Source: Chitinophaga lutea
GTDB taxonomy: Bacteria; Bacteroidota; Bacteroidia; Chitinophagales; Chitinophagaceae
Length of the DNA stretch: 64,000 nt
NCBI RefSeq assembly: GCF_003813775.1
Contig: NZ_RPDH01000002.1
Coordinates: forward strand, 2,356,001-2,420,000
Direction: 5' to 3'
Positions 43,338-53,026 of this stretch are shown piece after piece. A model generated the notes under the pieces. That model ran no database searches, was not told the origin of the DNA, and saw only the letters and a program-made list of their open reading frames with translations. Every line of letters starts with the position of its first letter. Position 1 is the stretch's first letter. A program made the position numbers and the translations under genes.

Positions 43338-44870
43338 TTAATAACTGTTTGGATAAGTGGTGTTCCCTATCGGCGGCGCAATGTAGATCGCGTCTCCCGC
43401 ACTGCCCTGCCCTTCCATCGTAAAATCAGGGCTGGCCGCCAGGTTACCGGATGTTTTTTTGAATGCGCGCACCTTATAGTTTCCGTTGACGGTAGTGCCT
43501 ATCAGCATGTAGTTGTAATAAAACGGCTGTTCGGCAGTAGTGGTTCCGGTATACTTGCGGTGGCGTATAAACGTGATGCGCTCGCCGGCCGGTACGGTCA
43601 CCTGCAGCTGTTCAGCGCCGTTGCTCAGGTTTCTTGACCATACGCTGTTGCCTATGGAAAAATACAGGATGTTCTCGTCTGCCACGATCAGCCCGAAACG
43701 TTCCGCCATCGCCAGCTTTTCGGTTGATTCCAGCGTGTCGTTCACCATCTTCAGGGCAAAACTCGTCGGTGTGATGGCCGACAGGATTTTCAATGAAGGG
43801 TCCGTCTTATCGCGGAACAGCGCCACGCCGGTGTACGGATTGCTGGATTTGATGCCCATGAACAACAGCTCCTTATTATTCCTGTTGGCAGGCATTTCAG
43901 TGCCTGCGCCATCGGTAACGGACGACAATACGGAGCCCGTGCCGGTAGCTGACACGAAAGAGGAACTACGCTCATCGAAAAAGAAGGGGTTCCAGAATGA
44001 GTGGGTCAGGAAGTACTTTGAAAGGCTGTACGGACTGTTATGATCGTCGCGCAGCTGCCTGCCGCCAAACAGGCCTATGTTGGCGGACATGGAATAGATG
44101 CTGTGCAGCTGCCCGTCGTTCACAAAATAATTGGCCTGGGAGGCCTCGCTGATGCTGCCCGGCCTTTTTACGGCCGGTGCTTCATAGAACAAACCGCTGA
44201 GGCCATGTATCTCTTTGAACGTATTGATGTTGACCACGCTGGCGTCTTTGCCGGAGAGGATGAACAGCGCCCGGGTATTGGCCATTGTGCCGGTAACGTT
44301 GGATTTGTAGTTCGTGTAGAAACCGAAGAGGCTTGCTTCTCCTTCCAGCTTGCGGTTATTTACCAGCGAAAAAACGTTTATCATTTTTGATGCCGGGGCG
44401 ATACCGGAAGGCGTCAGGAAAAGGTCGACATCCGTTTTGCTGCCGTCGTCTTTCACAACGTACCAGCCGCGCGTGAACTGGGTGACCACGTTTACGCCTG
44501 CGGTGACGATCTTCGTCAGCCCGGTATGCGTATTTTTTGCTCCGAATACGAGCACCCAGCCTTTGGCCGGCTGCGTAACCAGGTAATCCAGTGTTTTGGT
44601 ACGCGCAATGGTATCCACTTTAGGCGCATACCCCTGCACATTGGTTTCGTAGATGCCCCACCAGTAAGTAAATTCCGCTTTGGGATCACTTGATTTGACC
44701 ACGGGATCGATGGAGAGCCTGTCTACCAGCGAAATTTTGTCGTACGTGCCGGCAATCCCGCTGACGGTGATCTCTTCGGGCAAATCGTAGGTATAATTGC
44801 CATGGTCTTTATAACAGGAGCTGATCAGCAAAATGCAGCAGGCGGCCAGGCTTTGGTATATCAATTTCAT
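43338..44870 (-). CDS. PKD-like family lipoprotein
   Basis: This 510-residue protein has a lipoprotein signal (LAACCILLISSC, Cys at 19). An N-terminal Ig/PKD-like domain follows (about 25-120: NYTYDLPEEITVSGIAGTYDKISLVDRL, AKGWVLVFGAKNTHTGLTKIV), and then a long beta-rich region. It matches the PKD-like family usually found right after DUF4843 genes in SusC/SusD loci. It should sit on the cell surface and help bind the locus's substrate. It has no enzyme motif and lies 18 bases after the DUF4843 gene. Confidence 0.85.
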   Translation of the reverse strand: MKLIYQSLAACCILLISSCYKDHGNYTYDLPEEITVSGIAGTYDKISLVDRLSIDPVVKSSDPKAEFTYWWGIYETNVQGYAPKVDTIARTKTLDYLVTQPAKGWVLVFGAKNTHTGLTKIVTAGVNVVTQFTRGWYVVKDDGSKTDVDLFLTPSGIAPASKMINVFSLVNNRKLEGEASLFGFYTNYKSNVTGTMANTRALFILSGKDASVVNINTFKEIHGLSGLFYEAPAVKRPGSISEASQANYFVNDGQLHSIYSMSANIGLFGGRQLRDDHNSPYSLSKYFLTHSFWNPFFFDERSSSFVSATGTGSVLSSVTDGAGTEMPANRNNKELLFMGIKSSNPYTGVALFRDKTDPSLKILSAITPTSFALKMVNDTLESTEKLAMAERFGLIVADENILYFSIGNSVWSRNLSNGAEQLQVTVPAGERITFIRHRKYTGTTTAEQPFYYNYMLIGTTVNGNYKVRAFKKTSGNLAASPDFTMEGQGSAGDAIYIAPPIGNTTYPNSY

Positions 44871-44888
44871 GAGAGGCTGTTTTGAAGA

Positions 44889-45656
44889 TTAAGGAAATAC
44901 AACGGCTTCACCTGATTCATCCTTCAGCGGCATGCCGGGATGGGCGTTGTTGTAATCTGTGAGCAGCGTGCGCAATTTCAGTCTCCAGAAAGAGAGCAGT
45001 GCAAAATCCGTATTTACATTCAGCAGGAACTCCTGGTCCCATTTCTCACCCGTCTGTTCGATCATAAAAGAATGTTTTACCCGGCTGTATTTGCCCCAGT
45101 AATATTGCACGGCCGAAGCGTTCCAGGCCGCGGGCTGGCTGAGCATGTCCGTAAAATCCACCCTTCGCCACAGTTTCCTGATCTCCCCGGGCAGAAAGTG
45201 CTCATTCGCTTTCACCTGTACCTTGAGTTGTACGTTTTTGCTTTTCAGCGAAGGATCGCGCAGCAGGATAATGGGTATGGAGAGGTGCACCTCACCCGCT
45301 TTGATCAGGTATACGTCTTTCAGCGAGGGGTCAGAAAATGCTTTATAATGTACGCCCGGCACGGCGTTCTCGGCGCCCGCAACAGCCACCTGTTCAAGCG
45401 TAAAAGGCCGGTCTTTGCTGCTTACGCCGCCAATGGCATAGATGTCGAAAAACACGGTATCCTGGGTGGTGGCAGCCGGTTCGTAATAAAAGGTAAACGG
45501 CTTTACCGTGTCGGCCATTTCGAAAGACGCGGCATAGATGCGGTCTGGCGGCGGGCCGAATTGCAGGCGGGCGTTATCGTTATAGAGATAGTACTGATCT
45601 TTTTTGCAGGCAGCCAGCAAAGCGGTTAGCATGGCTACAGTAATGATCTGCTTCAT
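44889..45656 (-). CDS. DUF4843-family lipoprotein
   Basis: This 255-residue protein has a lipoprotein signal (AMLTALLAACKKD, Cys at 17). Its features match DUF4843: YNDNARLQFGPPPDRIYAAS, FTFYYEPAATTQDTVFFDIYAIGG and HLSIPIILLRDPSLKSKNVQLKVQV (Calx-beta-like strands). It is an outer-surface accessory lipoprotein of a SusC/SusD system, with a likely binding role. It lies between the SusD gene (14 bases upstream) and the PKD-like gene. Confidence 0.88.
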   Translation of the reverse strand: MKQIITVAMLTALLAACKKDQYYLYNDNARLQFGPPPDRIYAASFEMADTVKPFTFYYEPAATTQDTVFFDIYAIGGVSSKDRPFTLEQVAVAGAENAVPGVHYKAFSDPSLKDVYLIKAGEVHLSIPIILLRDPSLKSKNVQLKVQVKANEHFLPGEIRKLWRRVDFTDMLSQPAAWNASAVQYYWGKYSRVKHSFMIEQTGEKWDQEFLLNVNTDFALLSFWRLKLRTLLTDYNNAHPGMPLKDESGEAVVFP

Positions 45657-45670
45657 TCTTTGCGCTTTTG

Positions 45671-47125
45671 TTATTGAACAAATTCATTTAAAGGCAGCGG
45701 CACCACGTAATTGATGGTAGCGGCAGCCGGGGCCCACAGGAAATTGGCCTTGGGGGCGTTGATGCGTTTGTAGGCGAAAAACGACTGCCCTTCCGCAAAA
45801 AATTCCTTCCGGTATTCTTTCACCAGTTCCCGCTGTAACTGCACGGGGTCAGCCGGCAGCGTGGTAACGGTGATGTTCCGCGCGGTACGGAAGGCGCTCC
45901 AGTATTGCTGGCGGTCTCCCGCAGGCGCGGTTTCCGCTGCAATGAGATACATTTCACTGACGCGCAGCATGGGTATCTGAAAAGGCGCTATCTGCGTGTT
46001 ATCTGCAGCACCTATATATTTCTTCAGGATGTAACATTTGGTGCCGCTGCCCAGGGTGACCAGCGTCCAAAGGTTGGTTTCGCGGATGTCCGTACCGGTA
46101 TTGCCGTACAGTTCGTTGTTCACCGTGGTAACGCTGCTCCCTTTCTTCAGGTTGCCGGACAGGAAATGCGTTTCATACTGCTTTGCCAGCTGAAAATCGT
46201 ATAACCCGAATATATGTTCCATGGAAAGGTTCAGGTTGCCGGCAGACATATCGGCCAGCACACCGAGCCGGAACTTGGCGTTGCCGTCAGGGTTTTTCGC
46301 GTCTATCACTTCCTTGGCGCAGGCGAAAGCCGGAGCATCGTCCCGGAACCAGAGATACGCGCGCGCCTGCAGCGCTTTTACGGCGTAGTAGTTCATCCGC
46401 AGGAAGCGGAAGGCGGAATAGGTGTTCTCGGGCTGAAAGGGTGAGGTGTTGCTGCCGGGCGTAGACAGATCGGTCTGCGAATACTTCGTAAAGGGATCCA
46501 CGTCCTTCATCAGGGCGGCCGCTTCGGTGAGGTCGTTCAGCAGCGCCGTTTTATACTCCTCGTATGGTATGTGCTGGTTAGGGTTCCGGGAAAGCGTCTT
46601 CACATACGGCAGCACGGTGCCCCCGGAAATATTGCCGGGCACCGGCCCGAAAAGCCGCAACAGGTCCAGGTGGCAATAAGCGCGCAGCGCCAGGCATTCG
46701 CCTTTCACCATCTCATACGAACCGGCAGAACGGAACACGTCTTTTTTTGCGTCCACTTCGGCCAGGATGGCATTGATGGCGGCGATGATTCTGTATTCCT
46801 GCGCAAACATCACGCCCAGCGAGCCCATCACACCTTCGTCTGAATAATTGAACAGGCCCATCCGCAGCTCCGTCGTGTTGGTCACTACGTCCCAGGAAGA
46901 GGTCAGCCTTTCTATAGTCCCGTAGGTCAGGTTCTGACCGTATCCGGCGCCTGCCTTCATCTGGATATACACCCCGGTGAGCGCATCCTGGAAGCCGCTT
47001 TCGGTCGTAAAAAGCACGTCTGCCGGCATCTGTGTTCTGGGTTGAACGGTCAGCCATTTTTTGCAGGAGGTGGCGCATAATACCATCCCCAGCAATCCCG
47101 CGATAATATATTTACTCGGTTTCAT
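45671..47125 (-). CDS. SusD/RagB-family lipoprotein
   Basis: This 484-residue protein has a lipoprotein signal (YIIAGLLGMVLCATSC, Cys at 21). SusD features follow: KKWLTVQPRTQMPADVLFTTESGFQDALTGVYIQM, TPR-like helices (ECLALRAYCHLDLLRLFGPVP) and a C-terminal KEYRKEFFAEGQSFFAYKR, the hallmark corresponding to ERR.EF.FEG.R. It is the surface lid for the SusC protein encoded 19 bases upstream. The substrate is unknown. It is smaller than the first SusD protein here (571 residues). Confidence 0.95.
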   Translation of the reverse strand: MKPSKYIIAGLLGMVLCATSCKKWLTVQPRTQMPADVLFTTESGFQDALTGVYIQMKAGAGYGQNLTYGTIERLTSSWDVVTNTTELRMGLFNYSDEGVMGSLGVMFAQEYRIIAAINAILAEVDAKKDVFRSAGSYEMVKGECLALRAYCHLDLLRLFGPVPGNISGGTVLPYVKTLSRNPNQHIPYEEYKTALLNDLTEAAALMKDVDPFTKYSQTDLSTPGSNTSPFQPENTYSAFRFLRMNYYAVKALQARAYLWFRDDAPAFACAKEVIDAKNPDGNAKFRLGVLADMSAGNLNLSMEHIFGLYDFQLAKQYETHFLSGNLKKGSSVTTVNNELYGNTGTDIRETNLWTLVTLGSGTKCYILKKYIGAADNTQIAPFQIPMLRVSEMYLIAAETAPAGDRQQYWSAFRTARNITVTTLPADPVQLQRELVKEYRKEFFAEGQSFFAYKRINAPKANFLWAPAAATINYVVPLPLNEFVQ

Positions 47126-47144
47126 TGAAATATTGGTTTGCTGG

Positions 47145-50100
47145 TTAGAACATTGCGTTTACGGTCAGGGAAACCTGCCGGGAAAAAGGATAGATGGTGC
47201 CCCTTTCGCGTCGTACGGTAGACAGGTAAAAGAGATCGGCCATATTTGCGGAGAAAGACAACGTCTGCATTCTCAGCTTTCGGGCGAACGAACTTCTTAC
47301 GTCGTACTGGAGGTTGGCGTTCTGCATGACAAGGGTTTTCTCATCCTGCACGAAACGGGAGGTGCGGTTAGTGCGGGCCGTTACCAGCAACCCTTTGAAG
47401 GCCGCATTATCTCCGGGTTTCTGCCAGCGGCTGTCGTACACACGGGCGTCTACATTATAGTTATAGTCTGCATTCTCCACTTTGTCGATCAGCGTCTGGT
47501 TATAGAGCTGGCCGCCGAAGCGGTATCCGAAAGACAGATTCATGGAGAAGTTCTTATAGCGCAACAGGGTGCTGAAGTTGCCGAAGTACGCCGGCTCGCT
47601 GATACCGCTGGCACGCAGATCGAGCGAGTTCCAGGTATAGGTGGGTTCTCCGTTCCTGTCCAGGTACAATTCCTTGCCCGTGCTCGGATCTATGCCCAGC
47701 GAAGGCACTACCCAGATGGTATTGGTGGAATATCCTTCCTTATACAGGTAACCCGGCACGGCGCCCGCCGCGTTCTCGCTGCTTTTCTGCGCGGCCTTGA
47801 GCGCATCGGAGATCTCCACAATTCTGTTCACGTTGTGCACCAGGGCGCCGCTGATACTCCAGGCGAGCCCTTTCTTCATATTGCGCACAATAAATGCGGT
47901 AGCCTTCACCTCAATTCCGCGGTTCTCCAGTTTCCCGATATTCTCGATATAGCTGGAGAAGCCGCTGGATGCAGGAAGGTTTACAGAGGATATAAGGCCA
48001 TTGGTAGTTTCCAGGTAATAATCCGCAACAAGCGTCAGGCGGCGGTTGAAGAGGTCCGCTTCGAGCCCGAGGTCGTAGTTCATTTTCTGCTGCCATTTCA
48101 GGGACTCGTTGCCAAGACCCAGCATGTAGGCGCCAGTCCAGTTGTAATAACGGTCGTCCGTATAATACCGGTAGGTAGACAGGGCCTGGTAGGCGTTGAA
48201 ATTCTGCGAACCGGTGACCCCAAGGGAACCGCGCAGTTTCAGGCGGTTGACGAACGCCAGGTTTTTGAACATATTTTCTTTATGCAGGTTCCAGCCGAGG
48301 CCTGCAGACCAGAAGGGGGCGAAGCGGTTCAGCCTTCCGAACTGCGAGGCGCCGTCTGAGCGGAGGGAGAGGTCCATGAAATAACGTTCGTCGTAGGTAT
48401 AGTTTACGCTGCCCGTAACGCCAACGGAGCGGGTGAGGCTCTCCGCCCCGCCCGGCTTGCCGCCCTGTGCGTATTGCAGCGCCATGGAAATGAAATCGAA
48501 ATTGGGATTGGTAAACCCTTCGGCGAGGAAGCTGTACCCGGAAGTCCGGCTTTCGCGGATATTGTAGTCAAGCCCCGCAAACAGCGCGTGGTCGCCAATC
48601 TGCCGGGTGTAGCTGAGGTTCGCGCTGGCGTCGTAGCGGAACCCCTTGTTTACGCCATACTGATAGGAGCCCCGGCGGAGAATATTCTCCGTAGAGGCAA
48701 ACGCGGTATGATCCGCCGGCCGGAAATAGTCCGAATCCGAATTCATCTTGGTAAGGCCCAGCCTTGCCCTGAAGAGGAGATCGGGCAGTACGCGCCATTC
48801 AACGGAAAGGTTATTGGTAATGTCTGTCGTTTTGTATTTCTGAAAGGTATTCAGCGTAGCATTATATAGCGGGTTGACGGGCAGCTGGCCCCAGCGGTTC
48901 TGGTAGATGTTGGCGCCGGGATTGCCCAGTTGCCGCTTTACACGGCCGCTTGCATCGTACGGCGACCAGTAGGGGTTCATCTTCACATAGTCGGAAAATG
49001 AGCCGTAGGGCGATTCCGCACTTTCTCCCAGCCCGATCAGCAGGCTGTTGGTAAAACGGATATTGCGGTAATAATAACTCAGGTTGATGGTACCGTTGAA
49101 AGTACGGCGGGAAGAACCTTTCATGACGCCCTGTATATCGTTTACCTGTGCAGAGATCGAATACCGGAAAGCATTGTCGCCCCCTTCCATGCGGAGGTTA
49201 TGGCGCTGGCCCACGCCGGTACGCACCGGTTTGGAAAGCCAGTCTGTTTCAATGCCCCGGTTCACGTCGCTCAACAGGTAGTTGTAGTACTGTTTGAGCA
49301 CCACGTCATTTTCCGCCCGGGCATTGTTGTACAGGCCCACCTTATACTCCAGGTCCAGTTTTTCGCGGGCGTTCAGCACATCATAGGCCGTAAGGTCCGG
49401 CATTTCAACATTCACGTCACCCCGGTAAGAGAGGCGCAGCTTTCCCGCCTGCGGCGCCCGTGTTTTGATCACGATCACGCCGTTGGCGCCACGGGATCCA
49501 TAGATGGCGGTGGCGGATGCGTCTTTCAGCATGGTGATGGACTCCACTTCGTTCTGGTTGATGTCCAGCAGCTTTTGCAGCGTCGACTCAAAACCATCCA
49601 GCACGATCAACGGCGTGTTCATGCCTACGCGGGTTTCATCCTGCAATTCGTTCACGTTGGGCAGGCTGGAATTGCCGCGGATCTGTATTTCCGGCATCCG
49701 GTTGGGATTGGAGCCGAATGTGTTGCTCTCTACGATATTAAAGGAGGGATCGATGTTACGGAGCGACGTGATCAGGTTACGGTTGCCGAATGCGGCCAGC
49801 TGCTCGGCGGTAACGGTGGTCACGGCGCCGGTAAAGCTTTCTTTTTTACGGTTGAAGATACCTGTTGTCACCACCACTTCGTTGATCTGCTGTAGCGATC
49901 TGCTCAACATCACGTTCAGTGTGCCCGGCCCCGTTACCCTTAATTCCCGGTATACATACCCCTGGCAACTGACCTGTAACACAACGGGGAAAGTCCTCAC
50001 ATCCAGCCTGAACATCCCATCAGGTGATGATACCGTTCCGGCGGTGGTGCCCTTCACCCGTACCGTCGCAAGTGGAATTCCCTTCCCCGATTCATCGCGT

Positions 50101-50516
50101 ATGGTGCCGGATATTTCCTGCAAAATGCTTTCACCGGGCGTAATGGAAGAGATCTTTTCACTGATCACCACCATTCTGTTTACAATGCGGTAAGTCAGCG
50201 GCTGCTGGCGCAGTACGATATCCATCACTTCGGGCAGGGAAACGTTCGTGACCTGTACGTCCTGCAGGGTGGATTTTCGCAACATGCGCTCGTCCCACAT
50301 AAACGACAAGCCTGTTTGCGCCTCCAGTTTTCCGAATATTTCTTTCAGGGGCGCGCGTTTCAGGTTAAGCGTGATCTTTTGTTGTGCAGAAGCGGCGTTG
50401 GTTTGAAGGCATATCAGCAGGAGAAGAGTAATGGCGGCTCTCGTACACCGCAACGATCTCGATAACAATCCGGCAGTGACATAAGAATGCCGGACCAAAA
50501 ACGCAATTAATTGCAT
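47145..50516 (-). CDS. SusC-family TonB-dependent receptor with STN domain (second locus)
   Basis: This 1123-residue protein has a signal segment, an STN domain (about 45-120: LNLKRAPLKEIFGKLEAQTGLSFMWDERMLRKST), a carboxypeptidase-like domain (ISGTIRDESGKGIPLATVRV), the TonB box region NEVVVTTGIFNRKKESFTG, a plug with IRGNSSLPNVNELQDETR and PLIVLDGFES, and the barrel ending NAMF. The STN domain links it to the FecR/sigma pair of the same locus. The start at 50516 gives a long, unusual leader (MQLIAFLVRHSY). A later in-frame start cannot be excluded. Confidence 0.95.
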   Translation of the reverse strand: MQLIAFLVRHSYVTAGLLSRSLRCTRAAITLLLLICLQTNAASAQQKITLNLKRAPLKEIFGKLEAQTGLSFMWDERMLRKSTLQDVQVTNVSLPEVMDIVLRQQPLTYRIVNRMVVISEKISSITPGESILQEISGTIRDESGKGIPLATVRVKGTTAGTVSSPDGMFRLDVRTFPVVLQVSCQGYVYRELRVTGPGTLNVMLSRSLQQINEVVVTTGIFNRKKESFTGAVTTVTAEQLAAFGNRNLITSLRNIDPSFNIVESNTFGSNPNRMPEIQIRGNSSLPNVNELQDETRVGMNTPLIVLDGFESTLQKLLDINQNEVESITMLKDASATAIYGSRGANGVIVIKTRAPQAGKLRLSYRGDVNVEMPDLTAYDVLNAREKLDLEYKVGLYNNARAENDVVLKQYYNYLLSDVNRGIETDWLSKPVRTGVGQRHNLRMEGGDNAFRYSISAQVNDIQGVMKGSSRRTFNGTINLSYYYRNIRFTNSLLIGLGESAESPYGSFSDYVKMNPYWSPYDASGRVKRQLGNPGANIYQNRWGQLPVNPLYNATLNTFQKYKTTDITNNLSVEWRVLPDLLFRARLGLTKMNSDSDYFRPADHTAFASTENILRRGSYQYGVNKGFRYDASANLSYTRQIGDHALFAGLDYNIRESRTSGYSFLAEGFTNPNFDFISMALQYAQGGKPGGAESLTRSVGVTGSVNYTYDERYFMDLSLRSDGASQFGRLNRFAPFWSAGLGWNLHKENMFKNLAFVNRLKLRGSLGVTGSQNFNAYQALSTYRYYTDDRYYNWTGAYMLGLGNESLKWQQKMNYDLGLEADLFNRRLTLVADYYLETTNGLISSVNLPASSGFSSYIENIGKLENRGIEVKATAFIVRNMKKGLAWSISGALVHNVNRIVEISDALKAAQKSSENAAGAVPGYLYKEGYSTNTIWVVPSLGIDPSTGKELYLDRNGEPTYTWNSLDLRASGISEPAYFGNFSTLLRYKNFSMNLSFGYRFGGQLYNQTLIDKVENADYNYNVDARVYDSRWQKPGDNAAFKGLLVTARTNRTSRFVQDEKTLVMQNANLQYDVRSSFARKLRMQTLSFSANMADLFYLSTVRRERGTIYPFSRQVSLTVNAMF

Positions 50517-50585
50517 ACATTTGGCTGGTTTTGGTTGATAAATAAAACAGAACCTCTATTTGATTTTATTAACCCGACCTTAATA

Positions 50586-50612
50586 ACCGCTCCGTGAGTC
50601 AGACGGGGCGGT
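50586..50612. repeat. Hairpin between fecR and susC genes (second locus)
   Basis: ACCGCTCCGT (50586-50595) pairs with ACGGGGCGGT (50603-50612) with one G-T pair. The T-run follows on the plus strand, so for the minus-strand genes it is at most a weak terminator or a processing site. It sits at the same place as the hairpin of the first locus. Confidence 0.5.
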
Positions 50613-50635
50613 TTTTTTAGGCAGGGCCAATTTTT

Positions 50636-51790
50636 TTATGGTTGCACGACCAATTTGCCGTTTTCCAGTTTACAATTCACACCGTAAATTTTCAAGGCTT
50701 CAATCATATCCGCGAGGCTGACGCTTCTCCCGACGGTACCGCCAAAGGAACGATCGGGCAGTTGTCCCCTCAGCTCCACTTCTATATCATACCATCTTGA
50801 TATCTGCCGGAACAAAGCCGGCAGGTCCGTACTGCGCATGATGAACATGCCGTTCTTCCATGCAATGGCGTCTTCCGCATCAATGTCGCGTTCCACTGTC
50901 AGGTCGCCATTGTCATTGACGCTGGCCTGTTCGCCCGGCTGCAATACCTGTTGCCTGTTCACCCTGATGCTGCCGCTCAGCAATGTGGTTTTTATCAATG
51001 GCTCGTCCGGATAGGCGTTGATGTTGAAGGTTGTGCCCAGTACTTCCACGATGCCCTTTTTACCGAAGTTGACCAGGAAAGGCTTCGACGCATCGGCCGT
51101 CACTTCAAAATAAGCTTCACCGGTGATCTGCACCGCGCGGGTATCGCCGGTAAAAGCTATCGGGTATCGCAGCGATGAGGCGGCGTTCAGCCACACCTTT
51201 GTACCGTCCGGCAGTACGATACGAAACTGCCGGCCTCTGGGCGTGGCAATGGTATTGTATGCTCCGCTGGCGGCGCCGGTTTCTTCCGGGGCGTACGTTA
51301 CCTGGCCGTTATCGAGCACGACATTGGTGCCGGGCTGACTGGCCACCACACCGTTGTGCGTACTGTCCAGCAGTACCGTGGAACCGTCTGCCAGTGTAAG
51401 CACCGCTTCCTGCCGGCCGTGCATCGTGACGTTTTGCTGTGCATTGGCCGGCGCATTGCCATCATGCCGTTCCGTAAGCCGATAAATGCCGCCTGCCAGT
51501 AACAGCAACCCGACAGCCGCAGCCCATCCCCAATAACGCATCCGCCGCACGGGCGCCACAGGAGGCCGGTCCACCGCCTTGGCCTTTTCCAGCAACGGCA
51601 GCAGGGCCGGGTCAAATTCCAGGTCCATATCAGGCTGTCCCGTGAGCTCCATGAGTTTTTCCGCCAGTGCTTCGCGCTGAGCGGCGTCTTCAAGAAGTGC
51701 ATAGAACTCCTGCCGGCCTGAAGCATCCAGTTTATTGTCAAGAAAGTCCTGCGCCAAATGATGTAATCGGGTATTTTCCATGCTGTTCAC
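50636..51790 (-). CDS. FecR-family anti-sigma factor (second locus)
   Basis: This 384-residue protein has a cytoplasmic N-terminal part (RLHHLAQDFLDNKLDASGRQEFYALLED), a membrane helix at about 88-103 (YWGWAAAVGLLLLAGGIY), the FecR domain (ATPRGRQFRIVLPDGTKVWLNAASSLRYPIAF, GEAYFEVTADASKPFLVNFGKKGIVEVLGTTFNINAYP) and the DUF4974 tail (STDLPALFRQISRWYDIEVELRG, IEALKIYGVNCKLENGKL). It holds the sigma factor encoded at 51842-52423, 51 bases upstream, until the STN domain of the SusC protein signals. Confidence 0.95.
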   Translation of the reverse strand: MNSMENTRLHHLAQDFLDNKLDASGRQEFYALLEDAAQREALAEKLMELTGQPDMDLEFDPALLPLLEKAKAVDRPPVAPVRRMRYWGWAAAVGLLLLAGGIYRLTERHDGNAPANAQQNVTMHGRQEAVLTLADGSTVLLDSTHNGVVASQPGTNVVLDNGQVTYAPEETGAASGAYNTIATPRGRQFRIVLPDGTKVWLNAASSLRYPIAFTGDTRAVQITGEAYFEVTADASKPFLVNFGKKGIVEVLGTTFNINAYPDEPLIKTTLLSGSIRVNRQQVLQPGEQASVNDNGDLTVERDIDAEDAIAWKNGMFIMRSTDLPALFRQISRWYDIEVELRGQLPDRSFGGTVGRSVSLADMIEALKIYGVNCKLENGKLVVQP

Positions 51791-51841
51791 TATATATGAT
51801 CAGGGTAAGCAGCCATTTGTCACCATCGCCTCAAAAAAAAT

Positions 51842-52423
51842 TTACCGGTGCAGCAGAAGGAACAGGATAAACAGCCCGGAAGCCGTGAGCCGCTCCCTGA
51901 TAGCCGCCAGGGCCGCGCTGAGCGCATTGCGCACATAGCCGTGGGAAAGCTGTAACTGTTCCGCTATTTCCCGGGTGGTTTTGCCCTCTACCCGGTTGAG
52001 GCGGTAAATGGTTTTCCGTTGTAAGGGAAGGGATTCAATGGCTTCGTGTACCAGCCGGCGGATTTCCTTCAGTTCGAGCGTGCTGGTATGGTCGGTGGAA
52101 GTTTGTCTTAATTGAATGGTTTCCAGTCGCTTGTCGTTTGCCTGCTGCCGTTGCAACGCCAGCAGGCTCTGGTTGATGGTGATCTTCCGGAGCCAGGCGC
52201 CCAGGTTCTCCACACTCTCAAGTTTATCGCGATGCAGCCATACTTTGATAAATACTTCCTGCACTACCTCCTGGCGGGCGAATTCGTCTTTCACTATTTT
52301 CATGGCAATAGCGGCAAGGGGTGTGGCCCAGGTCAGGAATAATGAAGAAAAAGCCTGCTCATCGCCTTCGGCGATGCGAACAAGGAGAGTAGATTCATCA
52401 GTATGTGGCGATTCTGGCGGCAC
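51842..52423 (-). CDS. ECF sigma-70 factor (second locus)
   Basis: This 193-residue protein appears to start at a GTG (52423), as no ATG is well placed. Region 2 is at about 20-90 (DEQAFSSLFLTWATPLAAIAMKIVKDEFARQEVVQEVFIKVWLHRDKL, LRKITINQSLLALQRQ). Region 4 is at about 125-180 (AIESLPLQRKTIYRLNRVEGKTTREIAEQLQLSHGYVRNAL). A hydrophobic tail (GLFILFLLLHR) ends the protein, which is unusual for a cytosolic sigma factor. It heads the second SusC/SusD locus. Confidence 0.93.
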   Translation of the reverse strand: MPPESPHTDESTLLVRIAEGDEQAFSSLFLTWATPLAAIAMKIVKDEFARQEVVQEVFIKVWLHRDKLESVENLGAWLRKITINQSLLALQRQQANDKRLETIQLRQTSTDHTSTLELKEIRRLVHEAIESLPLQRKTIYRLNRVEGKTTREIAEQLQLSHGYVRNALSAALAAIRERLTASGLFILFLLLHR

Positions 52424-52710
52424 TTGTCAATTAGATCCTCTTTTAATATGTCTCAAATACAGCGTAGTAGGATAGAACAGGAACGGGAAAATTCGTCGAT
52501 TACAGCCTCTGGTTGCCGTGGATGAAGCCGGCAGATTTGAGGCCAAAGATAGTTATTTAGGCAATATTTCAATAATGCGGAGGAAGACCATGCATCAATA
52601 ATTTATCCTCCATTTTTCCGGAAATACAAGAAAGCAACCCGGCAAAAATTCTCCCCGGTTCTCATCGCGATTTTTTATTGACGCTAAAAGCCGGCAACCA
52701 TTTGTGTAGA

Positions 52711-52923
52711 AAATGTCTGCCGGGTTATTCCAAAGGCTTTCATTTGCTGCATGCACGAACACCATGTGCCGGCACCCGTCGGGCATGGATGTGTTCAGGT
52801 TCGTTGTTCCTCTTTTCAAATGTCCACCGGTTATTCCAAAGGCTTTCATTTGCTGCATGCACGAACACCATGTGCCGGCACCCGTCGGGCATGGATGTGT
52901 TCAGGTTCGTTGTTCCTCTTTTC
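52711..52923. repeat. Tandem direct repeat, two copies of 106-107 bp
   Basis: Unit 1 is 52711-52817 and unit 2 is 52818-52923. Both run from AAATGTC through GGTTATTCCAAAGGC to TTGTTCCTCTTTTC. They are identical except for the first dozen bases (TGCCGGG versus CACCGG), so the duplication is recent. A minus-strand frame runs through both units but looks non-coding. Confidence 0.85.
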
Positions 52924-53026
52924 ACCCCTGCCCGGTCGCATTTTTAGTACCGGGTGTAAAATTTGAACGGTACCGAAAATGCGACCGCAGAAAAGTGAAT
53001 GTTGAAACGTCCGTCAAAAAAGTGCC

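Noticed and set aside
47061..48359. 432-codon open frame antisense to the second SusC gene
   Set aside because: Shadow of the receptor's barrel region; the translation lacks protein character.
52711..52923. Possible CRISPR array
   Set aside because: Only two long, directly abutting units with no spacer between them, and no cas gene in the window.
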